Assembly (NCBI GenBank): GCA_958405565.1
Contig: CATYEN010000006.1
Location: 1-64,000, forward strand
DNA from: an uncultured Collinsella sp.
Lineage (GTDB): Bacteria > Actinomycetota > Coriobacteriia > Coriobacteriales > Coriobacteriaceae
Reading direction: 5' to 3'
DNA: 64,000 nt
This document shows positions 17,173 to 28,386 of the stretch, piece after piece (position 1 is the stretch's first letter; each line of letters opens with the position of its first letter). The notes below the pieces were generated by a model that saw nothing but the letters and a program-made list of their open reading frames with translations, made no database searches and was not told the origin of the DNA. Position numbers and translations under genes: made by a program.

Positions 17173-18426
17173 TTAATCGTTGAAGCGGGATTGGCGGCCG
17201 AAGGATAGGGCGGTGTCGCCGAATTTGTCTCGGACGGCGTCGATCGCGACGGAGAGCTCGCGGCGTTCGCTGGATTGGGCTCCGCGGTCGTCGACTTCGC
17301 AGAACAAGTCGGTCTGGATGCCGCCCTGATGGTCAAAGTCGCTCATGCCGATGCCTGCTAAGCGAACATGCATGCCTTCTTGCCAGATGTTGTCGAGCAG
17401 TTCGAGCGCAACCGCCACAAAGATATTCTCGTCGTCGGTGGGGTGGGGAAGTCGGCGCTGTGCCGTGCGTCCGCTACCGTACGAATACTTGAGCTTGAGC
17501 GTCACCGTGGCGCCCGTTAGTCCCTGACGGCGCAGGCGGCGTCCCACTGACTCGCCCAACAGCGCAATCGCCGCTTCGATGTCCCCACGCTCAGTTAAAT
17601 CTTTTGCAAAGGTGCGTTCATTGCTCACCGACTTGACCTCGCGCTCTTCATCGAGACTCGTGACTTCGGAGATTTCGAGTCCCAGCGCACGCTGGCGCAT
17701 GCGTTCGCCGTTGACGCCAAAAATAGAGGCCAAGGTGGATTCCGGTGCACGTGATAGCTCGCCGAGGGTGTAGATGCGCATACGGCGCAGTCGCTCCTCG
17801 GCCGAGCGCCCGATGCCGCTCATGGTAGATACCGGCAGCGCGGCCAAAAAGCGCTGCTCGGTTCCGGGGCGCACGATGGTCAGCCCAAACGGCTTGTCCC
17901 GCTCGCTTGCGATCTTTGCGACCGTCTTGTTGCAGCCCACGCCAATGGAGCACGTCACTCCCAGCGCTGCCACGCGGTCGCTTATGCGCCGTGCTACCAG
18001 TAGCGGGTCTTCGGGTGCAAAGCGACCCGGTGTGATATCGATAAAGGCTTCGTCGATGGATACGCGCTCCACGCGCGGCGTCTCCTCGGCAAGAATCGCC
18101 ATGACCTGCGCACTGACCTCGCGGTAGCGATCGAAATGCCCGTGCGTCCAAATGGCCTGCGGACACAGGCGCCGTGCCTCGGCTGAGGGCATGGCGGAGT
18201 GTACGCCAAAGCGACGTGCCTCGTAAGAACAGGTGGACACAACGCCACGAGAATCGGCGTCCCCGCCCACGATGAGCGGCTTTCCGCGCCATTCGGGATG
18301 ATCGAGCATCTCCACGCTCGCAAAAAACGCATCGAGGTCCATGAGGCCCACCGCCGGACCCGTCCAGGGAGGCGGTGTGACGCCCATGGCATCCTCATAA
18401 CCGTATGTATGTTCGCGTCTTTCCAT
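17173..18426 (-). CDS. dinB: DNA polymerase IV (Y-family)
   Basis: This is an error-prone translesion polymerase. The catalytic motifs MDLDAFFASVE and YSIDEAFID (here VSIDEAFIDI), the helix-hairpin-helix SGIGRSAEERL and a little-finger domain follow in order. At 417 residues it has about 28 extra N-terminal residues before the conserved start. A -10-like TATACT ends about 4-6 nt before this ATG and no ribosome site is visible, so the message may be leaderless. It is the only minus-strand gene in the first 45 kb. Confidence 0.93.
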   Translation of the reverse strand: MERREHTYGYEDAMGVTPPPWTGPAVGLMDLDAFFASVEMLDHPEWRGKPLIVGGDADSRGVVSTCSYEARRFGVHSAMPSAEARRLCPQAIWTHGHFDRYREVSAQVMAILAEETPRVERVSIDEAFIDITPGRFAPEDPLLVARRISDRVAALGVTCSIGVGCNKTVAKIASERDKPFGLTIVRPGTEQRFLAALPVSTMSGIGRSAEERLRRMRIYTLGELSRAPESTLASIFGVNGERMRQRALGLEISEVTSLDEEREVKSVSNERTFAKDLTERGDIEAAIALLGESVGRRLRRQGLTGATVTLKLKYSYGSGRTAQRRLPHPTDDENIFVAVALELLDNIWQEGMHVRLAGIGMSDFDHQGGIQTDLFCEVDDRGAQSSERRELSVAIDAVRDKFGDTALSFGRQSRFND

Positions 18427-18470
18427 GTCATGAGTATACCGCGCAGCTCATGTGGGGTGCGTGGATGTGC

Positions 18471-18571
18471 TTGCAAATCGCGAATTCTTGTCTAAGATAT
18501 GGATTTGCCTTCGACTACACCGAAGAAGTTGGTCTCACGGACTTCACCTGCCCGCGTCGATGGCGTATTAT
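18471..18571 (+). promoter_or_regulatory. two candidate promoters for the rpsP operon
   Basis: TTGCAA-16 bp-TAAGAT (18471-18498) and TTCACC-17 bp-TATTAT (18543-18571) both point at rpsP. The second is closer to consensus at the -10 and leaves a leader of about 50 nt. Confidence 0.5.
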
Positions 18572-18627
18572 GTTCAACTGTTTGTTTGTAGTTGCAGCCT
18601 AAAGCTGCTTGGTTGGAGGAGTTTCCT

Positions 18628-18969
18628 TTGGCAGTCAAGATTCGCCTTGCTCGTCACGGCGCTAAGAAGCGTCCGTACTACCGTGTCGTCGTCGCCGATT
18701 CCCGCGCCCCGCGTGACGGTCGTATCATCGAGGAGGTTGGCCGCTACAACCCGATGACCGCCCCCAAGACCATCAACCTCGATCTCGAGAAGATCGCTGA
18801 CTGGCAGTCCAAGGGCGCTCAGCTCACCGACGCTGTCGCTGCTCTGGTCAAGGCCGCCAACGAGGGCGAGAAGACCGAGACCGTCGTCAAGAAGTCCAAG
18901 AAGCAGCTCGCCAAAGAGGCCGAGGCCGCTAAGGCTGCCGCTGAGGCCGCTGAGGGCGCCGAGGAGTAA
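18628..18969 (+). CDS. rpsP: 30S ribosomal protein S16
   Basis: AVKIRLARHGAKKRPYYRVV is the standard S16 start. I chose TTG 18628 with GGAGGA 7 nt upstream; an ATG 36 nt earlier lacks support. The core ends near residue 80, after which about 30 Ala/Glu/Lys-rich residues extend it, as in actinobacterial S16. Confidence 0.97.
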   Translation: MAVKIRLARHGAKKRPYYRVVVADSRAPRDGRIIEEVGRYNPMTAPKTINLDLEKIADWQSKGAQLTDAVAALVKAANEGEKTETVVKKSKKQLAKEAEAAKAAAEAAEGAEE

Positions 18970-18972
18970 ATC

Positions 18973-19257
18973 GTGCCTGAGGTTGACGCTGCACAGCTCG
19001 AGGGTGAGGCAATGCTCTCAGATCGCATCGCCGATCTCGTCGAATATCTCGTTGTTCAGATCGTCGACGACCCGGATTCCGTGAGTCTTGAGGTCATCGA
19101 TGGTGACGACGCCTCTACGATTGAGGTTTCGGTTGCCGAGGATGACGTCGCTAAGGTCATCGGCCGTCGTGGCCGTACCATCAAGGCCATTCGCACGCTC
19201 GCCCGTGCACTGGCCGCTCGCCTCGACACAGCAGTCGAGGTAGAGGTTCTGGGCTAG
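18973..19257 (+). CDS. khpA: KH-domain RNA-binding protein KhpA-like
   Basis: This is a single KH domain with the GxxG loop as GRRGRT inside VIGRRGRTIKAIRTL. Homologues (YlqC/KhpA) lie between rpsP and rimM and bind RNA, often with KhpB. The start is GTG, 3 nt after rpsP. About 12 N-terminal residues precede the conserved part. Confidence 0.92.
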   Translation: MPEVDAAQLEGEAMLSDRIADLVEYLVVQIVDDPDSVSLEVIDGDDASTIEVSVAEDDVAKVIGRRGRTIKAIRTLARALAARLDTAVEVEVLG

Positions 19258-19261
19258 GACC

Positions 19262-19783
19262 TTGAGGTCCCAGTACAAAAACATCGCCCGTGTGGTCAAG
19301 CCGCACGGAAGGAAGGGGGAGGTCCTCGCGCAGCCGCTGCGGGGGCTTCCTTCTGTATTGACGCCGGGTATGCGTGTCGCCTTGACGCCACCGGCGCTCA
19401 AACGCGACCGTTTTTGCACGGTCACATCCGTCACCGATACGGGCGATGGCGATCTGGTCTCGTTTGAGGGCATTGACGACTTGACGGCCGCCGAGGGCAT
19501 CATCGGATGCTACGTGCTGGCAAATCGTGACGATTTTGAGCTCGATTCGCTCGACGCCGCCTATACCGACCTGATGGGTCGCGAGGTGGTCGACGAGCAC
19601 TTCGGTTCACTCGGAACGATCGTCGAGATCATGTCGACGCCCGCTAACGATGTTTGGGTTGTCGAGGGCGATCGGTACGGCGAGGTACTGATTCCCGTGA
19701 TCGAGCAGGTTGTGCTCGATCTTCCCGACACAGGAACAATTTCCGTCCACGTTATGGACGGCCTGATCGATATGGACAAGTAG
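19262..19783 (+). CDS. rimM: 16S rRNA processing protein RimM
   Basis: RimM assists 30S maturation around S19. The N-terminal beta-barrel begins ARVVKPHGRKGEV and the C-terminal PRC-barrel contains DLMGREVVDEHFGSLG and VLIPVIEQVVLDLP. The TTG start lies 4 nt after khpA. The order rpsP-khpA-rimM-trmD is classic. Confidence 0.95.
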   Translation: MRSQYKNIARVVKPHGRKGEVLAQPLRGLPSVLTPGMRVALTPPALKRDRFCTVTSVTDTGDGDLVSFEGIDDLTAAEGIIGCYVLANRDDFELDSLDAAYTDLMGREVVDEHFGSLGTIVEIMSTPANDVWVVEGDRYGEVLIPVIEQVVLDLPDTGTISVHVMDGLIDMDK

Positions 19784-19793
19784 GGAGGACAAC

Positions 19794-20552
19794 ATGCTGA
19801 TTGAGACCCTTTCGGTCTTTCCCGAGATGTTTGAGCCCGTCATGTCCACATCGATTTTGGGCCGCGCCCGCAAGGCCGGCCTTTTTGATTTTAAGGCGTA
19901 TAACCTGCGCGACTGGACGCACGACCGTCATCGTACCGTCGATGACGAGCCGTACGGCGGCGGGCAGGGCATGCTCATGAAGGTCGAGCCTATCGCCGAG
20001 GCCATCGAGGCCATTAGCGCGGAGGGCCCCAAGCCGACGGTGGTGTTCTTTACCCCCTGTGGCGAGCCCTTTACGCAGCATGTGGCCGAGCGCCTGCTCA
20101 AAAGTGAGCGCCTGCTGTTTGTGTGCAGTCGCTACGAGGGCGTCGACGAGCGTGCCTATGCGTATGCCGACGAGCGCCTTTCGATCGGTGATTACGTGCT
20201 CACGGGCGGCGAGCTTCCCGCTATGGTCGTTGCCGACGCCGTCGTACGCCTGATTCCCGGCGCCCTTGGTGACGAGATGAGCAACGTCGACGAGTCGTTC
20301 TCGACCGCCGAGGACGGAGGCCTGCTCGAGTATGCGCAGTACACCCGCCCTGCCGAATTCAACGGCGAGGGCGTGCCGCCGGTGCTCGTGAGCGGTGACC
20401 ATGCCAAGGTTGACGCCTGGCGCCGTAAGAATTCAATCGAGCGCACCTGCCGCTGGCGTCCCGACCTGATCGAGACGGCGCGGCTTACGCCCCAGGAGCG
20501 CGCATACGCGCAGGAGATTCTGGACGCTTCGTATTCGCAGAGTGAGGAGTGA
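19794..20552 (+). CDS. trmD: tRNA (guanine-N1-)-methyltransferase
   Basis: This SPOUT-knot enzyme makes m1G37 in tRNA and prevents frameshifting. The SAM-binding knot is visible as YGGGQGMLM, CSRYEGVDER, SIGDYVLTGGELPA and the late SGDHAKVDAWR. At 252 residues it is of normal length. Its stop lies within the ribosome-site region of lepB. Confidence 0.97.
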   Translation: MLIETLSVFPEMFEPVMSTSILGRARKAGLFDFKAYNLRDWTHDRHRTVDDEPYGGGQGMLMKVEPIAEAIEAISAEGPKPTVVFFTPCGEPFTQHVAERLLKSERLLFVCSRYEGVDERAYAYADERLSIGDYVLTGGELPAMVVADAVVRLIPGALGDEMSNVDESFSTAEDGGLLEYAQYTRPAEFNGEGVPPVLVSGDHAKVDAWRRKNSIERTCRWRPDLIETARLTPQERAYAQEILDASYSQSEE

Positions 20553-20554
20553 GA

Positions 20555-21118
20555 ATGGTTCCATCGCAGCATTCCGCGTTGAGGGGCGCCTTTGAGTGGA
20601 TCGCGGTCATCGCAATCGCGCTCGTGGCCACCTTCCTGATCCGCACCTTTGTGGTCGAGCCCTTTGTGGTGCCCACCGGCTCCATGGAGGACACGATCGA
20701 GATTGGCGACCAGATCCTGGCACAAAAGGTGAGCCTCGAGCTCGGTCAGCCCGTCAAACAGGGTGATATCGTGGTGTTCCACAACCCCGATGCCACGTCC
20801 GAGCATGACGTGCTGGTAAAGCGTGTCATCGCCACGGCCGGTCAGACGGTCGACCTTCAGGACGGCAAGGTCGTCGTCGACGGCCAGGCGCTCGATGAGG
20901 ACTATACGACCGGCATGAGCTGGCCGCTTTCGGTCCAGGCACCCGCCGCTCAGGTGAGCTATCCCTACACCGTCCCCGATGACTGCGTGTGGGTAATGGG
21001 CGACAATCGAGAGAACTCTGCCGACTCACGCTACTTTGGTCCCGTCGATCGCTCTGATTTGATCGCTGTGGCGCTTGTGCGTTACTGGCCGCTCAACCGC
21101 ATCGGCGCTATCGACTAA
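20555..21118 (+). CDS. lepB: signal peptidase I
   Basis: This is a membrane serine protease that removes Sec/Tat signal peptides. It has one N-terminal membrane helix (about residues 12-32), the nucleophile in TGSMEDT, the general-base Lys in VLVKRVIA and the box GDNRENSADSR. ATG 20555 follows GAGGAG; a GTG two codons earlier overlaps trmD. Confidence 0.95.
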   Translation: MVPSQHSALRGAFEWIAVIAIALVATFLIRTFVVEPFVVPTGSMEDTIEIGDQILAQKVSLELGQPVKQGDIVVFHNPDATSEHDVLVKRVIATAGQTVDLQDGKVVVDGQALDEDYTTGMSWPLSVQAPAAQVSYPYTVPDDCVWVMGDNRENSADSRYFGPVDRSDLIAVALVRYWPLNRIGAID

Positions 21119-21125
21119 AAACCGC

Positions 21126-21131
21126 TATAGT
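21126..21131 (+). promoter_or_regulatory. -10 element upstream of glyQ
   Basis: TATAGT lies about 47 nt before the glyQ start; no good -35 is seen. The leader is far too short for a T-box. Confidence 0.35.
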
Positions 21132-21177
21132 ACAGTACCTAACCGTGTAATCGTTTCGACGAGGGGATATTAGAGGC

Positions 21178-22089
21178 ATGAACGCTTCATCGCTTTCCTT
21201 CCAAGACATCATCCTGCGCCTCCAGCAGTACTGGGGCGAGCAGGGCTGCGTCATTATGCAGCCCTATGACTCCGAGGTCGGTGCCGGTACCTTCCACACC
21301 GCGACCACGCTGCGCTCGCTCGGTCCCGCCGAGTGGCGCACCTGCTATGCGCAGCCTTGCCGCCGTCCCGCCGACGGCCGCTACGGCGAGAACCCCAACC
21401 GCATGCAGCACTACTATCAGTTCCAGGTGCTCATCAAGCCCTCACCGGTCAACGCCCAGGAGCTCTATCTGGGTTCGCTGGCCGCCATTGGCCTGGACCC
21501 CAACGACCATGACGTCCGCTTTGTCGAGGACGACTGGGAGAGCCCGACGCTCGGCGCCTGGGGCCTTGGCTGGGAGGTCTGGCTCAACGGCATGGAGGTC
21601 ACGCAGTTTACGTACTTCCAGCAGGTGGGCGGCATCGAGGTCGACCCCGTGCCCGTCGAGATCACCTATGGCCTGGAGCGTATCGCCATGTACGCCCAGG
21701 GCGTCAACTCGGTCTACGATCTGGTGTGGAGCTACCTGCCCGATGGCACGCCCATGACCTACGGCGACGTGTTCCTCGAGAACGAGCGCGAGTTCAGTGC
21801 CTATAACTTTGAGGTCGCCAACGTCGAGATGATGCGTCAGAAGTTTGACGACTACGAGGCCGAGTGCCATTCCTGCCTGGAGCGCAAGCTGCCGCTGCCC
21901 GCATACGACTGCGTCATGAAGTGCAGCCACGCTTTCAATCTGCTCGATGCCCGCGGCGCGCTGTCCGCGGTCGAGCGTGCCAACTACATCCTGCGCGTCC
22001 GCGCCGTCGCCAAGGCGTGCTGCGAGGCCTATATGGCCGAGGTCGCCGGAGTAAACGAGAATGCCGACCAGGAAGGCGAGGTGGCGTAA
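21178..22089 (+). CDS. glyQ: glycyl-tRNA synthetase alpha subunit
   Basis: This is the catalytic class II subunit of the alpha2-beta2 enzyme. FQDIILRLQQYWGEQGC, MQPYDSEVGAGTFHTAT and YAQPCRRPADGRYGENPNR are family hallmarks. The length of 303 is normal. The ribosome site GAGGGG is several nt upstream. glyS follows after 3 nt. Confidence 0.98.
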   Translation: MNASSLSFQDIILRLQQYWGEQGCVIMQPYDSEVGAGTFHTATTLRSLGPAEWRTCYAQPCRRPADGRYGENPNRMQHYYQFQVLIKPSPVNAQELYLGSLAAIGLDPNDHDVRFVEDDWESPTLGAWGLGWEVWLNGMEVTQFTYFQQVGGIEVDPVPVEITYGLERIAMYAQGVNSVYDLVWSYLPDGTPMTYGDVFLENEREFSAYNFEVANVEMMRQKFDDYEAECHSCLERKLPLPAYDCVMKCSHAFNLLDARGALSAVERANYILRVRAVAKACCEAYMAEVAGVNENADQEGEVA

Positions 22090-22092
22090 GCC

Positions 22093-24189
22093 ATGGCAGA
22101 CGCTAAGGATTTCCTGTTTGAGATCGGTACGGAGGAAATGCCCTCCGCACCGCTGAACAATGCCGTCAAGCAGCTTGGCACCATGATCGCCAAGGGTCTC
22201 GACGAGGCCGGTCTGGCCCACGGCGAGGTCCGCGTGATCTCGAGCCCGCGTCGCCTGGCTGCGCTCGTTGCCGACGTCGCCACCGCGACCGATGAGGTTC
22301 ACGAGGTCAAGCGTGGCCCTGCGGCCAACATCGCCTTCGACGTTGACGGTAACGCCACCAAGGCCGCCCAGGGCTTCGCCCGCAAGTGCGGTGTGGCTGC
22401 CGAGGATCTGGTCCGTCGCGAGGACACCGACGGCCGTGAGTATGTCTTTGCCGAGAAGAACATTCCTTCCGCTCCGGCTACTCCGATCCTGACGGCCCTG
22501 TGCGAGAAGACCATCGCCGGCCTGCAGTGGCCCAACTACCGTAGTCAGCGCTGGGGCCACGAGCACGCCACCTTCGTGCGCCCGGTCCGCTGGATCTGCT
22601 GCCTTTTGGGCGAGGAAGTTGTGCCCGTGTCGTTTGCCGACGTGACGAGCGGCAACACCACGCGCGGCCATCGCGTGCTTGGCCCCGGTGACCACGTTGT
22701 CGCTAGCCCCGCCGCCTACGAGCAGGTGCTCGAGGACGCCGGCGTGCTTTCTGCCGAGCGCCGTCGCGAGGCAATTCTCGCCGGTATCGCCGAGGTCGAG
22801 GCCGCCCGTCCCGGCTGCCATGTCGATACGCCCAAGAAGGTCTTCGAGGAGGTCATCAACCTCTGCGAGTGGCCGACGGTGCTCGTCGGTACCTTCGATG
22901 AGGAGTTCCTCAAGGTCCCGCACGAGATCATCTGCGAGTCCATGCTCACCAACCAGCGCTACTTCCCGATCTATGACGGCGAGGGCAAGCTGACGCGTGA
23001 GTTCGTGGTCGTCTCCAACAGCAAGCCCGAGAACGCCGAGCGCGTGATCGACGGTAACGAGCGCGTCGTGCGCGCCCGTCTGGACGACGCTAAGTTCTTC
23101 TACGAGGAGGACCTGAAGATCTCCCTCGACGAGTTCCGTGAGCGTCTGTCCAAGGTCGCCTTCCAGGAGAAGCTCGGCAGCGTGCTCGCCAAGTCCGAGC
23201 GCATCGAGCAGCTCGCGCTCGCTATTGCCCGCGAGGCTCATCTGGGCGCCCATCTTGCCGCCGACGCTGCTCGCGCCGCGCACCTGTGCAAGGCAGACCT
23301 GGTGTCCAACGCCGTCGTCGAGTTCACGAGCCAACAGGGCGTGATGGGCGGTTACTACGCCACCGCGATGGGGGAGAACGACGAGGTCGCTCATGCTATT
23401 CGCGATCACTATCGTCCCCGCTTTGCCGGTGACGAGCTGCCCGAGGGCACCGCTGGCTGCATCGTGGCCTGCGCCGACAAGCTCGATACCATCGCCGGCA
23501 TCTTTGCCATCGGCGAGCCCCCGACCGGCTCCTCCGACCCCTACGCGCTGCGTCGTGCCGCTATCGGCATCATCAACATCCTGCGCGACCGTCTGCCGAT
23601 CGACCCCACGTCGCTGATTGACTTTGCTCTGCAGCTTTACAGCGAGCAGGGCATTGAGTTCGACGCCGCCGAGGTCGCCCAGCAGGTTCGTGACTTCTTC
23701 CATGGCCGCCTGGTGAGCATGGCCCGCGACGAAAAGATCCCGGCCGATACCGTTGCCGCCGTCTCTGCGGTGCACATTATCGCCCCGTCCGTCTTCTTCG
23801 CCCGCTGCGCCGCCCTCGACGAGGCCCGCAAGAATGATGCCGAGACCTTTGACAACTTGGCTACCGCCTATGCCCGTGCCGCGCACATCTCCAAGCCCGA
23901 GCTGGGTGCGGAGTATGACCGCAGCCTGATGGGCGAGGTCGAGCTCGCGCTCGCCGACGCCTCCGAGGCTGCTCAGACCGCTGTCGATGCCGCCCTTGCT
24001 GCCGAGGACTACCCGGCCGCATTTGCCGCCCTCGCCGCCCTGCGCGCGCCCATCGACCGTTTCTTCGATGAGGTCATGGTCATGGACAAGGACGAGCAGC
24101 TTCGCGATAATCGCCTTAAGCTGCTCAACCGCTTCGAGGCCGTTTTCTCTGGCATCGCCAACATCGGTGAGCTTGCCCGCAAAAAGTAA
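22093..24189 (+). CDS. glyS: glycyl-tRNA synthetase beta subunit
   Basis: This tRNA-binding subunit opens FLFEIGTEEMPSA and has ESMLTNQRYFP, an HD-like middle domain (around KADLVSNAVVEF and QGVMGGYYA) and the C-terminal anticodon-binding DALR-like region with FFDEVMVM. Its 698 residues are typical. It is cotranscribed with glyQ. Confidence 0.98.
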   Translation: MADAKDFLFEIGTEEMPSAPLNNAVKQLGTMIAKGLDEAGLAHGEVRVISSPRRLAALVADVATATDEVHEVKRGPAANIAFDVDGNATKAAQGFARKCGVAAEDLVRREDTDGREYVFAEKNIPSAPATPILTALCEKTIAGLQWPNYRSQRWGHEHATFVRPVRWICCLLGEEVVPVSFADVTSGNTTRGHRVLGPGDHVVASPAAYEQVLEDAGVLSAERRREAILAGIAEVEAARPGCHVDTPKKVFEEVINLCEWPTVLVGTFDEEFLKVPHEIICESMLTNQRYFPIYDGEGKLTREFVVVSNSKPENAERVIDGNERVVRARLDDAKFFYEEDLKISLDEFRERLSKVAFQEKLGSVLAKSERIEQLALAIAREAHLGAHLAADAARAAHLCKADLVSNAVVEFTSQQGVMGGYYATAMGENDEVAHAIRDHYRPRFAGDELPEGTAGCIVACADKLDTIAGIFAIGEPPTGSSDPYALRRAAIGIINILRDRLPIDPTSLIDFALQLYSEQGIEFDAAEVAQQVRDFFHGRLVSMARDEKIPADTVAAVSAVHIIAPSVFFARCAALDEARKNDAETFDNLATAYARAAHISKPELGAEYDRSLMGEVELALADASEAAQTAVDAALAAEDYPAAFAALAALRAPIDRFFDEVMVMDKDEQLRDNRLKLLNRFEAVFSGIANIGELARKK

Positions 24190-24223
24190 GCCAGCTTGCG
24201 CATAAGCGCAAAAGGAGCCCCGC

Positions 24224-25099
24224 ATGGATTGCCCGGTCACCGCTCGTCCCACCGTTATCGTTATCTCCGACTCGCTCGGTGATACCGCTTGTGAGGTGGT
24301 GCTTGCGGCGTCCGGGCAATTTGATGAAGGGGCTTTTCGCGTTTTACGCCTGCCTAAGGTGACCTCCGTGGAGCAGGTCAAGTCATTTGTGGGGCCGCGC
24401 GTCGATGCGGACCATCGCGATATCGCCGTGTTCCATACCATCGTCGACCCGGCCCTTCGTGCTCGCGTGCTCGATTACCTGGGTATGCTGCATATCCGTT
24501 CGGTCGACCTGATCGGTCCGACGCTCGCCGTGTTGTCGTCGCTCATCGGTGTGCCGCCCAAGGGCGTTGCGGGCGTGATTCACAAGACCGACGATCGCTA
24601 TTTCCATCGCATTGAGGCTATGGAGTATTTCGTTGAGCACGATGACGGTCGTGGTTGTGACGATCTGTCGAGTGCCGATATCGTGCTGCTGGGTGTGTCG
24701 CGTACATCCAAGACGCCGCTGTCGATGTATTTAGCCTATCAGGGCTACAAGGTCGCCAATGTCCCACTGGCGCATGGCATGGAGCCGCCCAAGTCGATTT
24801 ACGAGGTCGACCCGTTGCGCCTGTTCGGCCTGATTTCGACCGTCGACGTGATTTCCGAGATTCGCGATAGCCGTCTGGGCGATGACTACGCCCGCGCCGT
24901 CGCAGGCTCCTATGCCGAGCCCGAGAGCGTGCGCAGCGAGCTTGAGGAAGCTCGCGCCCTCATGAAGCGCCTGGGCTGCTTTGTAGTGCGTACCGACGGC
25001 AAAGCCATCGAGGAAAGCGCTGCCGAGATCATTGCTCACCTCGAAGAGATTCAAGAGGCAAGAGCCCGCCGTGCCGCCCGCCGCGCTCAACAAAAGTAG
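24224..25099 (+). CDS. pyruvate, phosphate dikinase regulatory protein (PDRP)
   Basis: This is a bifunctional Ser/Thr kinase and Pi-dependent phosphorylase (DUF299 family) that switches PPDK off and on by phosphorylating a Thr near its catalytic His. The P-loop-like GVSRTSKTPLSMYLAYQGYK is intact, as is the N-terminal VISDSLGDTA. The target gene ppdK is the next gene, which supports PPDK rather than PEP synthase as substrate. Confidence 0.93.
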   Translation: MDCPVTARPTVIVISDSLGDTACEVVLAASGQFDEGAFRVLRLPKVTSVEQVKSFVGPRVDADHRDIAVFHTIVDPALRARVLDYLGMLHIRSVDLIGPTLAVLSSLIGVPPKGVAGVIHKTDDRYFHRIEAMEYFVEHDDGRGCDDLSSADIVLLGVSRTSKTPLSMYLAYQGYKVANVPLAHGMEPPKSIYEVDPLRLFGLISTVDVISEIRDSRLGDDYARAVAGSYAEPESVRSELEEARALMKRLGCFVVRTDGKAIEESAAEIIAHLEEIQEARARRAARRAQQK

Positions 25100-25161
25100 C
25101 TCACTTGGGACAAGGTTGTTTGGGTAGCTAATTTGGGACGGGGCTCTTTTAGCTACCCAAA
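25098..25161 (+). repeat. dispersed 3'-end repeat, copies B1 and B2, with 13-bp inverted repeat
   Basis: AGCTCACTTGGGACA (25098-25112) and AGCTAATTTGGGACGGGG (25126 onward) are two copies of the element seen after rsfS. TTTGGGTAGCTAA (25119-25131) and TTAGCTACCCAAA (25149-25161) are a perfect 13-bp inverted repeat around the second copy. No T-tract follows. Confidence 0.6.
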
Positions 25162-25190
25162 GAGAATACTTGGAAATAATGCTGATAAAT

Positions 25191-25350
25191 GGTAAAGCGA
25201 TTTAGCAAAAACATCGCATCCTACCTGCATTTTCCTTGTAGTGGTATCTTCATAAGGTAACCACCTTTACCTACCGTTTACCGCCGGTTTTAGCACGTTT
25301 ACCAAACCGCGCACCCTCTGCTCAAGCCTGTCCAAAACCCGCCGTATAGT
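25191..25350 (+). promoter_or_regulatory. ppdK upstream region with TTTACC repeats and a -10 box
   Basis: TTTACC occurs in direct orientation at 25266-25271, 25277-25282 and 25298-25303, at 11- and 21-bp steps. GGTAAAG (25191-25197) and the palindrome GGTAACC (25256-25262) are related. TATAGT at 25345-25350 is a clear -10 with a poor -35, as expected of an activator-dependent promoter. The 326-bp gap between the regulator gene and ppdK holds no other gene. Confidence 0.45.
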
Positions 25351-25425
25351 TCCCTCACGGCCCGCATCCGGTGGGTCGATTCGTTACCACGGTCGTGTGC
25401 GAGAGCGCATGGAAGGGGAAGTATC

Positions 25426-28176
<2,751 letters not shown>

Positions 28177-28215
28177 CCCCCTGCGCATCGACGCCTAGCG
28201 TAGTCCCCCTTCATA

Positions 28216-28243
28216 CCGCCCGTCTCTTTCGTGAGGCGGGCGG
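28216..28243 (+). terminator. hairpin after ppdK
   Basis: CCGCCCG and CGGGCGG pair, with CTC/GAG inside. Only a delayed T-rich stretch follows, so termination efficiency is uncertain. Confidence 0.5.
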
Positions 28244-28289
28244 TTATCATGTGCGGGTTTTGTCTTTTTGTCTGCGTAAAAAATTGTTC

Positions 28290-28317
28290 TTGCAGCAGAA
28301 ACCCGCGCGTGTATACT
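28290..28317 (+). promoter_or_regulatory. sigma70 promoter for rplS
   Basis: TTGCAG-16 bp-TATACT. GCGGGTTT (28253-28260) and AAACCCGC (28299-28306) form an inverted repeat across the promoter. In the leader, GTGCCG (28339-28344) pairs with CGGCAC (28357-28362) shortly before the ribosome site, which could be an L19-type leader hairpin. Confidence 0.65.
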
Positions 28318-28386
28318 CGAATACGTTTGTTCAACTACGTGCCGGCCAGGGTGGTACGGCACCTCTAGAAGAGTAAGGAATTGCAC

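Noticed and set aside
21119..21177. T-box riboswitch before glyQ
   Set aside because: Only about 47 nt lie between the -10 and the start codon, too short for a T-box with specifier and terminator.
21442..24441. Minus-strand open frame of 999 codons opposite glyQ-glyS
   Set aside because: The + strand encodes two intact synthetase subunits; the antisense frame is low in recognisable domains and reflects the GC-rich third-position bias.
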